From: Valencia hispanica
Lineage: Eukaryota; Chordata; Actinopteri; Cyprinodontiformes; Valenciidae
DNA length: 64,000 nt
Assembly: GCA_963556495.2 (NCBI GenBank)
Contig: OY747721.1
Coordinates: forward strand, 15,525,649-15,589,648
Reading direction: 5' to 3'
In this document: piece by piece, positions 32,801-44,800 of the stretch
Position numbering within the stretch: position 1 is the stretch's first letter
How the letters are laid out: the number at the start of each line of letters is the position of its first letter
Notes under the pieces: generated by a model
The model's database searches: none
What the model was told of the DNA's origin: nothing
Seen by the model: only the letters and a program-made list of their open reading frames with translations
Made by a program: the position numbers and the translations under genes

Positions 32801-35800
32801 ACCATTACTTTAACGATGGCTTTTATATCTGTAGCAGTACTTTTTTTAGTCTAATTTTAAGAGGGAAAAAAAGTATTTAAATTTTTGTTAAACTAAGCAA
32901 AAACACAGCAAACTTTCAGTGCAAACGGTAAACTTTAATTTAACAAGCATCTTTCTTTTTAGAGCAAGAATAAGACACCAAAACCTAAATATTTGTATTA
33001 AAAATAAAGTGGTTTCATTGACCTTTTTAGAGCAAAACAAAAATAAACGGTAGGAGATAAAGTGCAAACTATTATCTATTACTTGGTGCAATAAATATAA
33101 AACATCTACTCTAAAAACCTGAATTAAAAAATGTTCAGATTCAGCGGGGGACCAAAGTTGTGGACTTGGGTCTCTCTTTTTTTTCTTTTTTTTTTGCAGT
33201 CAAAGACTGTGTATGGTTTGGCTCGCAAATTGATGTCATGAATGATGAGGTGCTTTATTAAATTGCTGGTATCTCCATATTTAGTGACACAGATCTTGTC
33301 ACAGATGTTACATTTAGCTCTGTTGCCACTTTTCATTTTCTCAGTCCACAAACTCATGTTACGCTAGCCATACGAGTGCATAAGTGTTGTTGTAAAAGAG
33401 AAGCGGGTCTGTGTGTGAGTGAGAGACTGGCATCCTCCAGTCAAGTGACGTGGAGAAGGAACAGAGCTGTGCAGCTCATTAAACGGGATGTTTTTATTAG
33501 GAGAGCCTGAAAATATTGTTTTCACTGCGATATCAGTGCCTATCGAATGTTTTTGGTTGGTACTAAAGAGGGACCGAGCTTCGATACCCAACCCTAACTC
33601 TATGGTTTGATTGGAACTGTACCGAGACCACCTCATCTAAATAGTTGTTTTGGTCCCCAGCGCACAGCTACACAAACGAGATGGGGGAAGCAAACCAGAG
33701 TGTGTTTCAAACGGACTAAACACCGCAGGTGTGGAAACGGCGTTCTAGCTGCACTTAAAAAGCAGAAGAATACATTTCTTAATTGTTATGCTTGTTGTAA
33801 AACAAACATAATTTTTTTTTACAGATAGCTAAAGATTTTTTGATTTATTCCTAGTATACCTTTATTTATTCCTAGTTGTTGTAACAATATCTTGAAGACG
33901 AATGCAGTTGGTACAATTTATACAACAAAATAACTAAAAATAGACAGTAGCAGTAAAACACTAAGAAAAGTGATGCTTTCTCCATCGTCCTGAAAATATG
34001 TTTGAAACACTTCAGTTCAATTGCGCTGAACAGCTTCAAGTGCAACTAAAGATCAAATGAAAGAGCATCAAGTCTGATGCTAATCAGTATCAGTAAAGGT
34101 TGTAAGAGGAAACCCCAAATGCAATCAACAAACTAATATGCACCAACTCCAGTACAATTTTGGAAACTGTGAACAATAACTAGGCTGATTGTGTAAAATA
34201 GTCTCTGCTCTGCTTCTTGCTGGGAGATGCATAAAATCACAAAAGGTAAACTAACAACAGGTATTGAAGTAGAGTTTTGTGAGAGATTCTGCAACAGATC
34301 ATTTAAATGAGCCTAAATCTAGTTTATTACCTCTTAAACAACAGGATACGACAGTTTTACTAGATGTCTGATCGCCATATTCCTGTTGGACCAATAGTTC
34401 TATTGCATGGACAGGACCTGCATGGTGCAGCTATACAGTACACGATGGTAAATTAACACCCCCACTCTAGATGATCAGTTTGATAAAGTCACTTTGGAAA
34501 TGAAGGAATAACCAAGGTTGTAACTGTCTGCAGAAATGATAATAGGAGAGGGGAAAGGGTTTGTTGTCTGTCTTCTACAGTTAAAGATGTCGTTCAATCA
34601 ATAAAATTCTTTGACACTGCGGAAAAAAATACCACTAGCTGAAACCTTGATGTATATGGGACATCCCTACTGTCTTAGCAATCCGGTTATTAGTGACAAA
34701 GATGATTAAATGAGGCTAAAGTCTGGTTTTAACTTAAACGTCAGCTTTGTTTAGCCCTTCTCGCCTCATGTGTTTCTTATCTTCTCAGGGAGTACCTGGC
34801 GATGCTGATGCCCCCGCTGGCAGAGGAGAAAATGTAAGCATCACTCCCCTTTTTTTTTCCTTCTCTGTGTAAATCAGTCGCAGGGGTGCCTCTTTAACAT
34901 GAACGTCTCTCTGTGTGTTAGCGCCAAGCCTGTCGGCCCCAGTAACGTGCTCTCCATGGCTCAGCTCCGCACTCTGCCGCTGGGGGAGCAGGTCAAAACT
35001 TTGATGAAGAACGGTAAGAGAAAAATCCAGACAACGCTTGAATATAAGTGTCATTATTTAATGTTTATTTATTTTACTTGTATTGTGCAAATATCTTTAA
35101 TTTTGTGAGGTTGAGTCACTTTTCGTTCAAAATTTCTGCTCTTTGCAGTTAAGGTGATGCCTTTTGCCAACCTGATGGGACTTCTTGCTTCTGGTACCGA
35201 CCAGACATCAGTGCTGCGCTGCATCCAGCAGGTGGCGCTGTTAGTGCAGGGCAACTGGGTTGTAAAGAGGTACGATTTTTGTTTTTCCCCTTTTTGTATA
35301 TGAAAATTTTTTCATACTGTAGAGGAGTATATTTAAAGTCACGGATGGGATTTCTTTTGTCCACAGTGATGTTCTGTATCCTAAAAACACCTGCAGTGCT
35401 CATAGTGGCGTCCCTGCAGAAGTGCTTTGTCGTGGCAGGGACTTTGTGGTGAGCTGCTGCTCCAGTTTTTGATTAAATTACCTAAACCTAACTTCGTGTT
35501 TTCGTCTATATACAGTGAGGAACATAAGTATTTGATCACCCTGCGATTTTGCAAGTTCTCCCACTTAGAAATGATGGAGGGGTCTGAAATTCACAACGTA
35601 GGTGCATTTCCACTGTGAGAGACAGCATTTTAAAAATAATATTCAGGAAATCACATTGTCTGACTTTTTTATTTTATTTTTTTAAAGAATTTATTTGTAT
35701 TTTATTGCTGCACATACATTTTTGAATACCTGAGAAAATCAGTGTTAATATTTGGTACAGAAGCCTTTGTTTACAATTACAGAGGTAAAACGTTTCCTGT

Positions 35801-38800
35801 AGTTCTTGACCAGGTCTGCACACATTGCAACAGGGATTTTGGCCCACTCCTCTACAAGGATCTTCTCTAGATCTCACAATACATTGCCCCATTCATCTTC
35901 TCCTTAATACAGTGCAGTCGTCCTCCAACAGTTGATCTATTTTCACCAAGCTGCTTGGCAATTGCCAGGTAGCCCTTTCCAGCCTTGTGGAGGTCTACAA
36001 TTTGTCTCTGGTGACTTTTCTCTCTGAAATGCTGTCTCTCACAGTGGAAATCCACCTACAATGTGAATTTCAGACTCTTCCATCATTTCTAAGTGGGAGA
36101 ACTTGCAAAATCGCTGGGTGTTCAAATACTTATGTTCCTCACTGTACAGTCATAACTCAGTGGATCCTTATTTTTAGATGTGGAGGTTCACACAGGAGCG
36201 CTCGGTGATGAGGAAGGAGATTGCATCCATCGTCAAGGTAGGAAGCACTTTGATTCCTGAACTTGGTGATGCTAATTAACCTTTCACTTGTATTAAATCA
36301 ATGCTGTATTTGTTGATTTCTAGAAGTATGCATGTATAACTTTATAAACTTCACATTTCATATAGATTGTTTAAAGCTGCTGTCTGGAGTATTTGAGGGA
36401 GAGAGAGATTTTTTTAATTCCACTACTAGGGATGGGCATAATTAATCGATTAATTGATCATTAAGAATTTCATCAATGACATTTTCATCAATGACATTTT
36501 TTTTAGCGATTAATTAACACATGTTCTGTTGCGTAGTGTGAGTTTTGAAGGAATGCAATTAATTTTGCTATGTGGCAGTAATTAAACACTTTACCACAAG
36601 AGGGCGATGACTGAAAATAAAAGCCACATGGCCGACTCAGTTTCTTGCGAGTTTCTGTGTATTTCAAAAGTAGCATTGTCATGAAGAGGTCGCGGCAAAG
36701 TGTGGCGTGGGAACACTTTGACTAAAAAAACAAACAAAAAAGTCTCTGTTCACTGCACTGCGTAGCTGTGTATAATTACTTGAACGCACTTCTAACCCTG
36801 GTTAGAAGCGGAGCATCCTGCTCTTGGTCTCAACCTAGCATAAAGTCGGTGTTAGCACGGAGGAGCCGAGATGCACAACGAGCAGAGAAACGTACTCACC
36901 GATTACTTTCTGAGGGAGGCTCTGCCACCCCTGGATTGCACCCCTACAGACTGGTGGAAAATGAATTAAACAAGATTCCAGAGGCTTGCCAAGTTAGCAC
37001 GGAGGTATGTTTATCACAGTGACGTCTGTCCCTCACAGCAGGTGATCTCGGTGCTGCAGGTCAGAAGCGAAAACAGCCTGATGACCGTCAGTCTGCTCAC
37101 CAGGCTGCTTTCGCTTCTGACCACAGCGCATGTTAACATGCTCATTTTTCTCAACAAAAATCAGTACTCATGCTAAAGTTGTACAAAAGTTACGGTTTCT
37201 TTTGTTTTTGTCTTTTTTTACTCTGTTAATGAGCCTATGATATATATACTTCCTGCTCTCCGCGAGGATGGACGCTTTTCTCTTTCCCTCCCTACTGTTG
37301 TCTACTTCTGCATTCTTCTGTCTTGTCAACTATTGTTGGAGCCTCTCTTTGCATTCTCCTCCGGAAAGAACAACTATGGTTCTGGATCTGGTTCTGGTCA
37401 GCTGGTCTCTTAATACAATTAATCAATTATTTTCCCGGAGAACGGCTAAAAGGGAGAGCCGAGTTGTTCCGATGGAACATCGTGGAAGATCTTGTGTCTC
37501 TCCCTTTTGACCATCGAGGACGCTGGAAACATTTATATAATTGGATTCATGATAGCCGGATATCTGCTGATTATCGCATGTGGATTTTCTGAGGTATCTT
37601 AAACTTCAAGCTTAAAGGCAGCAATTGGCAGGCTGCCTGGGCTACAGGAAGGTTGCTGTGCTGTCAACACTCAGACTATTTGTGATGTGCGAGCAAAATT
37701 GGACTCGTTTCGCTGCTTGGGTAATAACTTGGAGAAGTTCTCAGCCGGCTGGAAGGTAATCTGACCCACGATTTGGCCATTTGGACTGAACTCACACCAC
37801 TGACAGACTCTAAGGTAAGAGGAAAAATGATCTTCGCCTGTCTCTAAAACAACTTCTTATCTACTGGAATTCGACTCCCTGGTCTTGGTAGACCAAACAA
37901 CAACTCCCTTGGATGTGTGTGCAAAAGGACGCTCCATCCCACCCCACTCCCCTATCCCCCACATGAGCCTGTGAGCTCCCTGACTCAGCCCCAAGGTCGT
38001 ATATTACATCACAGGCGACAGACTCTGGGATTGAACTGAGAGGAGTTTCATTGTCTCACATTAATGCACACATACATGCACGCACGCTCACGCCACAGCT
38101 ACATACATGCACGCAGTCCTGGATTTCAACATGCTCGCGGTACCCTAAGACTCCTGCCCACTCTTCGGACAGCGAAATGATGGGCGCGTGCTTTGGATGG
38201 CCGCGACCGGTTTCTCTGACCGGTTTCTCCCCATCCCCATAAGTTATTGTTTAACATTGCTTTTTTTTTCTTGTACTTTTTTGAAGAAGAAAAAATATAT
38301 AAGCGTCAGTTGTGTTAATGATACCGTCTTTTAGCTGTTGGCTCTGCTGCTTATTGCGCATATTTTCTATGTGCAACTACTGCGAATTAATTCCGTTTAA
38401 CTTCCACAAGGTGTCCCGCTTGTAATGAAGATCCCAATGAGGAAACACGCTATTTTCCTATTCTCACTGCATTTTAATATAGCCTATGAACACTGAATTT
38501 TAATATAAAAATATCAATGATTAATCGAAAATCGATCGTTAATTCTCCCAATGATCAATGAAGACAGTTTAATCGCCCATCCCTATCCACTACTAAGGTA
38601 CCTCCCAAAAACATTTGGCGGTCAGTGTGAAATGCATAGGGGGATGCATGGGAAGAAGGGGGGACTTGGGAAGATTAACAAATGTTGTGGAGTACTAGCC
38701 TTTAATCATAGTATTGAACCCCACTATCATTTTAAAGATTTATAAAACTTTGATTCATGAATATATTCTCCCGACTGCAGCTTTAAGGTCTTCTATACGT

Positions 38801-41800
38801 AACAAATTATCTGGAAAGCTAACACGAGTTGCCCAGGTCAGGAAGAAAGTGGTGGAGACTTTTAAAGGTATTGTTCACTGAGAAACAGTGTAACACTCAT
38901 TCTTTTTGAAACATGATTGGTCATTCTGAGTTGCATATGCATGCTGCACGTGAAATTTTCTCCAACTCTCATTGCCTGCATTAGCCACAGAAAGGAAATG
39001 GACGGCACAAACGAGCGAGTCAGAAAAAAATCTGTCTCTTCTACATCACAAAGAAATTAGTTTTTCTGGTTTTGCCTACCTTGACTTGCGGTCGCCAACG
39101 GGACGCCTGTATTGATTTTGTGGCCAGGATAGAGCAGAGCGCGTCTCTGCTAGTAGAAACTAACGGCTAGCAATCGCACAACATGGCGGAACATGTTTGG
39201 GCTTGTGTTATTTATGGAGATAACAGATCAATGTTGCATTTTTTACCCAAGAAAGAAGAGCTGAGGAAGAAATGGTTGGAATTTGCCTTAGGAACACCAC
39301 CAGCGAAGTAAGTTAAATAGGAACTCACCCCCCTACCATAGTCTAACTCCGCCCACATTTCCTGTTCGAAAAATGTGCCGCAAAAAGGCGTTGCCTGGCG
39401 GACCAAGGGACGCGGGGAGTGGGCAAAAATGTGATGACATCCCTCGTTATAAAACAAACTCTCAAGCTTTGGACAACTTACAGTGCTCTGTTTAGTCCGT
39501 CATATGGAAAGGGAAAGAGTATGACACTACTGCAAACCTACCAAAACATGACCACCTGGCTAAACTGACAAGCTTGGCAAAAAGGGGCGTAAATCAGAGA
39601 CGCTCTGAAGGAGCCGGGGAGATTTACAGCTCGGGTGGAGAAAACCTGCATTTATCCATTCATTGTTTATTAGCAAGAGGCAGGGTACACCTTGGACAGG
39701 TTGGCAGTTCATTACAGGGCAACACAGAGACACACAACCATGTACACAATAACACATAAGGACAACTTAGCGTAACCCATTTACCTGGAAAACGTTAAGC
39801 TGTGCACTCTACAAATCTGGCCTTTTATAAGAGTTGCAAATAGAAAACCACAAGAATTCTCATTCAGTTCACCAAAAGCAAAAACTGAAATTGAGCGTTA
39901 CCCTGAACACAAAATCCTTACAGTGAAACATAGTGGTGGCAGCATCATGCTGTAGGAATGCTTTTCTTCAGCAGAGATGCGGAAGTTTGCTCAAAGGTAT
40001 TAAGTAGATAGATAAAGCTAAATATAGGGCAATCTTGGAGGAAAACCTGTTGTAGGCTATGAAAGACCTGAGACTATCTGGATACTAACTTTTCTTGTAG
40101 CTTCTGAAGACAACCATGACTACATTCTCTGTCCCTTTGCCTCCATTAGCTTCCCCCAGAAGACGTGAAGGAGTTCCTCGAGCATGTGGCGACTCCTCGG
40201 GTCAACCGGGGCTGGGAGTTCCTGCTGCCCACTGATGTAGAGTTCATCAAGAAGCACCCAGACATTGCTCACAGACAGAACATGCTGTGGCTTGGTATCC
40301 AGAGCAAGTAGGTTGTATTTCAAATTCAATTCAAATTCAAAAATACTTTATTGATCCCAGAGGGAAATTAGGTGTTTGTATAGCTCATATAATTAATTCT
40401 TTAAGGAGTTGTTATAGATGATGATGGCTGTGGGCAGGAAGGATTTCCTGTAGCGGTCTGTATTGCAGCAAAACTGAAGAAGCCTCCGACTGAAGACGCT
40501 CTGTTGTTGTATGACTGTCTCATGAAGAGGATGCTCAGGGTTGTCTATAATTTTTTTGATTTTATGAAGAATCCTACTTTGCATTATCATCTCCAGTGGT
40601 TCCACAGTTGTCCCAAGAAGAGAACCAGCCTTCTTTATAAGGTTGTCTAGCCTTTTTAAGTCCCTGGCTCTGATGCTGCTACCCCAACAGATGACAGCTG
40701 AAGAGATTACACTCTCCACAACAGACTTGTAGAATATCTGCAGCTTCTTGCTGCAAACCTTGAAGGACCTAAGCTTCCCCAAGAAGTACAGTCTGCTCTG
40801 TCCCTTTTTATAGACGGCTTCACTGTTCAGTCTCCAGTCCAGTCTGTTGTCAAGGTGAACTCCGAGGTATTTATACCCCTCAACCACCTCCACTTCTCCC
40901 ATGATGGAAACAGTGTTTGACTTATCCCTGTTTCTTCTGAAATCTACAATCCTCTCCTTTGTTTTGTTCACATTCAAGGTGAGACGATTGTTTCCACACC
41001 ATGTCACAAAGCGGTCCACCAGCTCTCTGTATTCAGCTTCTTGTTCATCTCCGATACACCCGAGAATTGCAGAATCATCTGAGTATTTCTGCAGATGACA
41101 GGTCTCTGATTTGTACTGGAAGTCTGAGGTGTACAGAGTGAAAAGGAATGGTGGGAGTACGGTCCCCTGTGGTGCTCGTGTGCTGCTGACCACCTGATTT
41201 GACACACAATTCTTCAGTCTCACAAATTGTGGTCTGTTGGTCAGGTAGTCATTGATCCAGGCGATTGTTGAGGGCTCCATCTATGTCTTCAGGAGTTTCT
41301 GACAAAGCAAATCAGGCTGAATTGTGTTAAATGCACTGGAGAAATCAAAGAACATGATCCTCACAGTGCTGCCTGCTTTGTCCAGATGACAGTGGGTTGG
41401 TTGAAGCAGGTGGATGATGGCATCTTCAACTCCAACTCCACAGCGATAAGCAAACTGCAGTGGGTCCTGAAACATTCTTGTTTGCTTACTCAGGGGTGCC
41501 AACAGGAGTCTCTCCAGGACCTTCATGATGTGGGATGTCAGGGCAACGGGTCTATAGTCATTGATGACTGATGGGTGAGTTCTTTTGGGTACTGGAACAA
41601 GGCAGGATGTCTTCCACAACACTGGAACCTTCTTCTGAGTTAGGTTGAAGAGGTGCTGCAGAATCCCACAGAGCTGCTCTGCACAGGCCTTCAGGACTCT
41701 GGGGCTGACACCATCTGGACCTGCAGCCTTGTTCCGGTTCAGTTTCTCCAGCTGCCTCTTCACCTGACTTTTGGAGAAAGACAAGTGGGAGGGGGAGGCA

Positions 41801-44800
41801 AAGGGGGTAGCAGCATTTCCTGACTTGGTTGAAGTCAAACTTGTGGAATCAGAAGAGTCCATGGCTGAGGTGAAGGATAAAACATCCGAGGTGTAACAGG
41901 AAAGCTGTTGGTCAGAAGAGAGTGGGATGTCTGTTTGGCTGGGAACAGGAGAGGGGGATGCTGAGCTAGTTCCTGAACTGAACCTGTTGAAGAATATGTT
42001 CAGTTCATTGGCTCTGTCCAGACTTCCATCTGTCCAATCCTTCCTGTCCTTAAAGCCTGTGATCTCTCTCATTCCTGACCAGACATCTCTGATATTGTTC
42101 CTCTGTAGTTTGTTCTCCAGCTTCTTCCTGTATGCCTCCTTGCTGTCTCTGATCTTGACCTTAAGTTGCTTCTGTATACTACTCAGTAATTCCCTGTCTC
42201 CCTCCCTGAAGGCTCTTTTTTTCTTGTTTAGCAGTTCCTTCAGGTCACTGGTGATCCAGGGTTTGTTATTAGGGAAGCATCTCACTGTTCTGGTGGGGAT
42301 GATGTTGTCCACACAGAAGTTTATATAGTCAGTCACACACTCAGTCATGGCATTGATGTCCTCTCCATGTGCTTGGCAAAGAGTCATCCAGTCTGTGGTT
42401 GCAAAACAACCCTGCAGGGCTTCTTCAGCTTCCTGTGACCATTTTCTCACAGTTCGTTTTGTCACAGGTTGCCTCTGAACAAGTGGTTTATATTCTGAAC
42501 AGAGAAAAACAAGATTGTGATCTGATTGTCCCAGAGGAGGTCTTGGTTTGGACATGTATGCCTCCTTTACATTTGCATAAAACAAATCCAAGGTCCTGTT
42601 TTCTCTTGTAGAGCAGCTGACAAACTGTTGAAATGTTGGAAGTGTAGTAGAGAGCGAGGCATGATTAAAATTACCAGATATTGCCACAAATGCATTGGGG
42701 TGCTGTGTCTGTAGCTTAGCAACAACGGAACTGATGACATCACATGCAGTGTCGGCAACGGCTGAAGGTGGAATGTAAACAACTGCCAAAATTACACTGG
42801 TGAACTCTCTTGGTAAATAATATGGACGAAAACTCACTGCCAAGAGTTTGACATCTGGGCTGCAGAGACGACACTTCACAGTAACATGTCCTGGATGACA
42901 CCATCTGTTGTTGACAAGCACTGCTACTCCACCTCCTTTCCTTTTCCTGCTCGTTTTCAGATCTCTGTCTGCTCGTACAGTCAGGAAGCCTGGCAGAGAG
43001 ACGTTGGAGTCGGGGATATGATCCAGCAGCCACGTCTCCGTAAAACACATAACACTGCATTCCCGGTACTCTGGCTGAGTCCTTGTAAGGGCTTGGAGTT
43101 CATCCATCTTGTTAGCCAGTGATCTTACGTTGCCCATTATGATCGATGGAAGAGATGGCTTGAACTTCCTCTTTCTCTGTCTCCTTTTCGCTCCTGCTCT
43201 GGATCCACGTCTCCTCCTTATCAACTCATCAGGGATTTGTGGCTTCAGTTGAGGTATTATTTCAGCTTTTGCGATGTTAATCAGTTGCTCCCAGCTGTAA
43301 ACCACATTGTTGCCATGGTTACGCATCATAACAAGTTGTGAAAAAGTGAAAAATGTACAGCAGAAATCCTTCCAGCTTCACAGCACCAAAAATTAGAAAG
43401 TATACAGGTGGAAAAACTGCAATCTTCCTCAAGAAAAAAAAGAGGAACCAATGTACAAAAAAACCAAAACTTAATATGTAGCCAACAGAGCCACTCCAAC
43501 ATGCAGCCACCCAGAGCAGCGCAATTCTAGAATTATTATTTATAGATCTTACCAGGTTATTAAAGTGATGTGGCTATTTTTCTGTGGGTGTTTCTTCTTT
43601 ATTAGAGAATATTCAGGCCTTCCTTCTCTTTAAAGGTTGGAAAAAGTTTTCAACTTCACTAAAGAAGACTTTATGCCAAAGAATTCCCCTCAGCCTGGTG
43701 AGTAATAGTTTAACCTGAGCCCTCTATTTTGTCCTCTATTTCTCTCCTGAAATAAGTCTTACATTGTGCCACGTCTTTTGTAGATCCTGTTCATGTCAGT
43801 GGGGTGCATCGTCTGAAGATTGCTGAGGAACGAGCTCAAGAGAAGCAGGCGTCTCTCCAAAGGGACCTCGATGGCAGGCGTGCAGGAAGCAGCATCCGGA
43901 TCGAACAGGAGCACATTGGTGACGGGGAGGAGGAGCTGATGGACACCTCTTCCTCCATCCCCAACGGTTCTGTTAATGGTTACCCCAGTGCCGCCTCCCC
44001 CTGCTTGGATCACACCAACGGAGGGAGCCCCTCCAAAAGCTTGGCCCCAGAGCTGCAGGACTTTGTGACAAAGACTTTTCAGAAGCACGTTGTGCTGACG
44101 CTGAATGAGCTAAAGAGACTCTTTAACCTCTACCTGGCTTCGATGCCGGCGGGGCAAAATGTCTTCAGCTCGATTTCCGACCACATGCTGCAGGACGCTG
44201 TGCTGCTCTGCCAGTGCAAACAGATAATGGTGCCTGTAAGTGTTCACAGTGTTCTTCTATTATCTCAGTGTTTCAGAGGCTACCCAACACCAAAAGCAAC
44301 CAAATACACACTTTTTTAAAGTCAGTTCAATTAAACTCCTTTAGGGAGAATGTGAGAGTTTGAACAACTTTCAGAGCACGTTTCAGCCACTGTTCACGAC
44401 TTATCAAACGGTAAATGGAACGGCTCTTCTAGTAATGCCGAACAGTCAATGCTCTTTAAACTAGAGCCACGTTTACTCAGTCACACTCAGTCACACTCAT
44501 TCATACATAAATACACACATCGGTAGGCAACTTACCCTGACTGGTAAAGGAGGCAAAGTAACGGGAAGAAGCAAACCAGCCATGTAACACAGGAGAGCAA
44601 TAAACAAAACACTTAAGATCTGTTATGTTCCAAGATTCCACTGATCTACAGTTTCTTTAATAAATTTTGAAATTTCAAACTGATTTCAAAGAGCATAATC
44701 TGCAGTGAAGACAGCGCGTCCCGCAACAACTTATCCAGGAGAGAAGCGCATCTTTCGGCACTTTTACGCACAGAGAAGGCTTCGGCCCCCATATATAAAT

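Noticed and set aside
41927..42328. Plus-strand 133-codon ORF in polr3e intron 15
   Set aside because: It is antisense to the LINE endonuclease/RT ORF.
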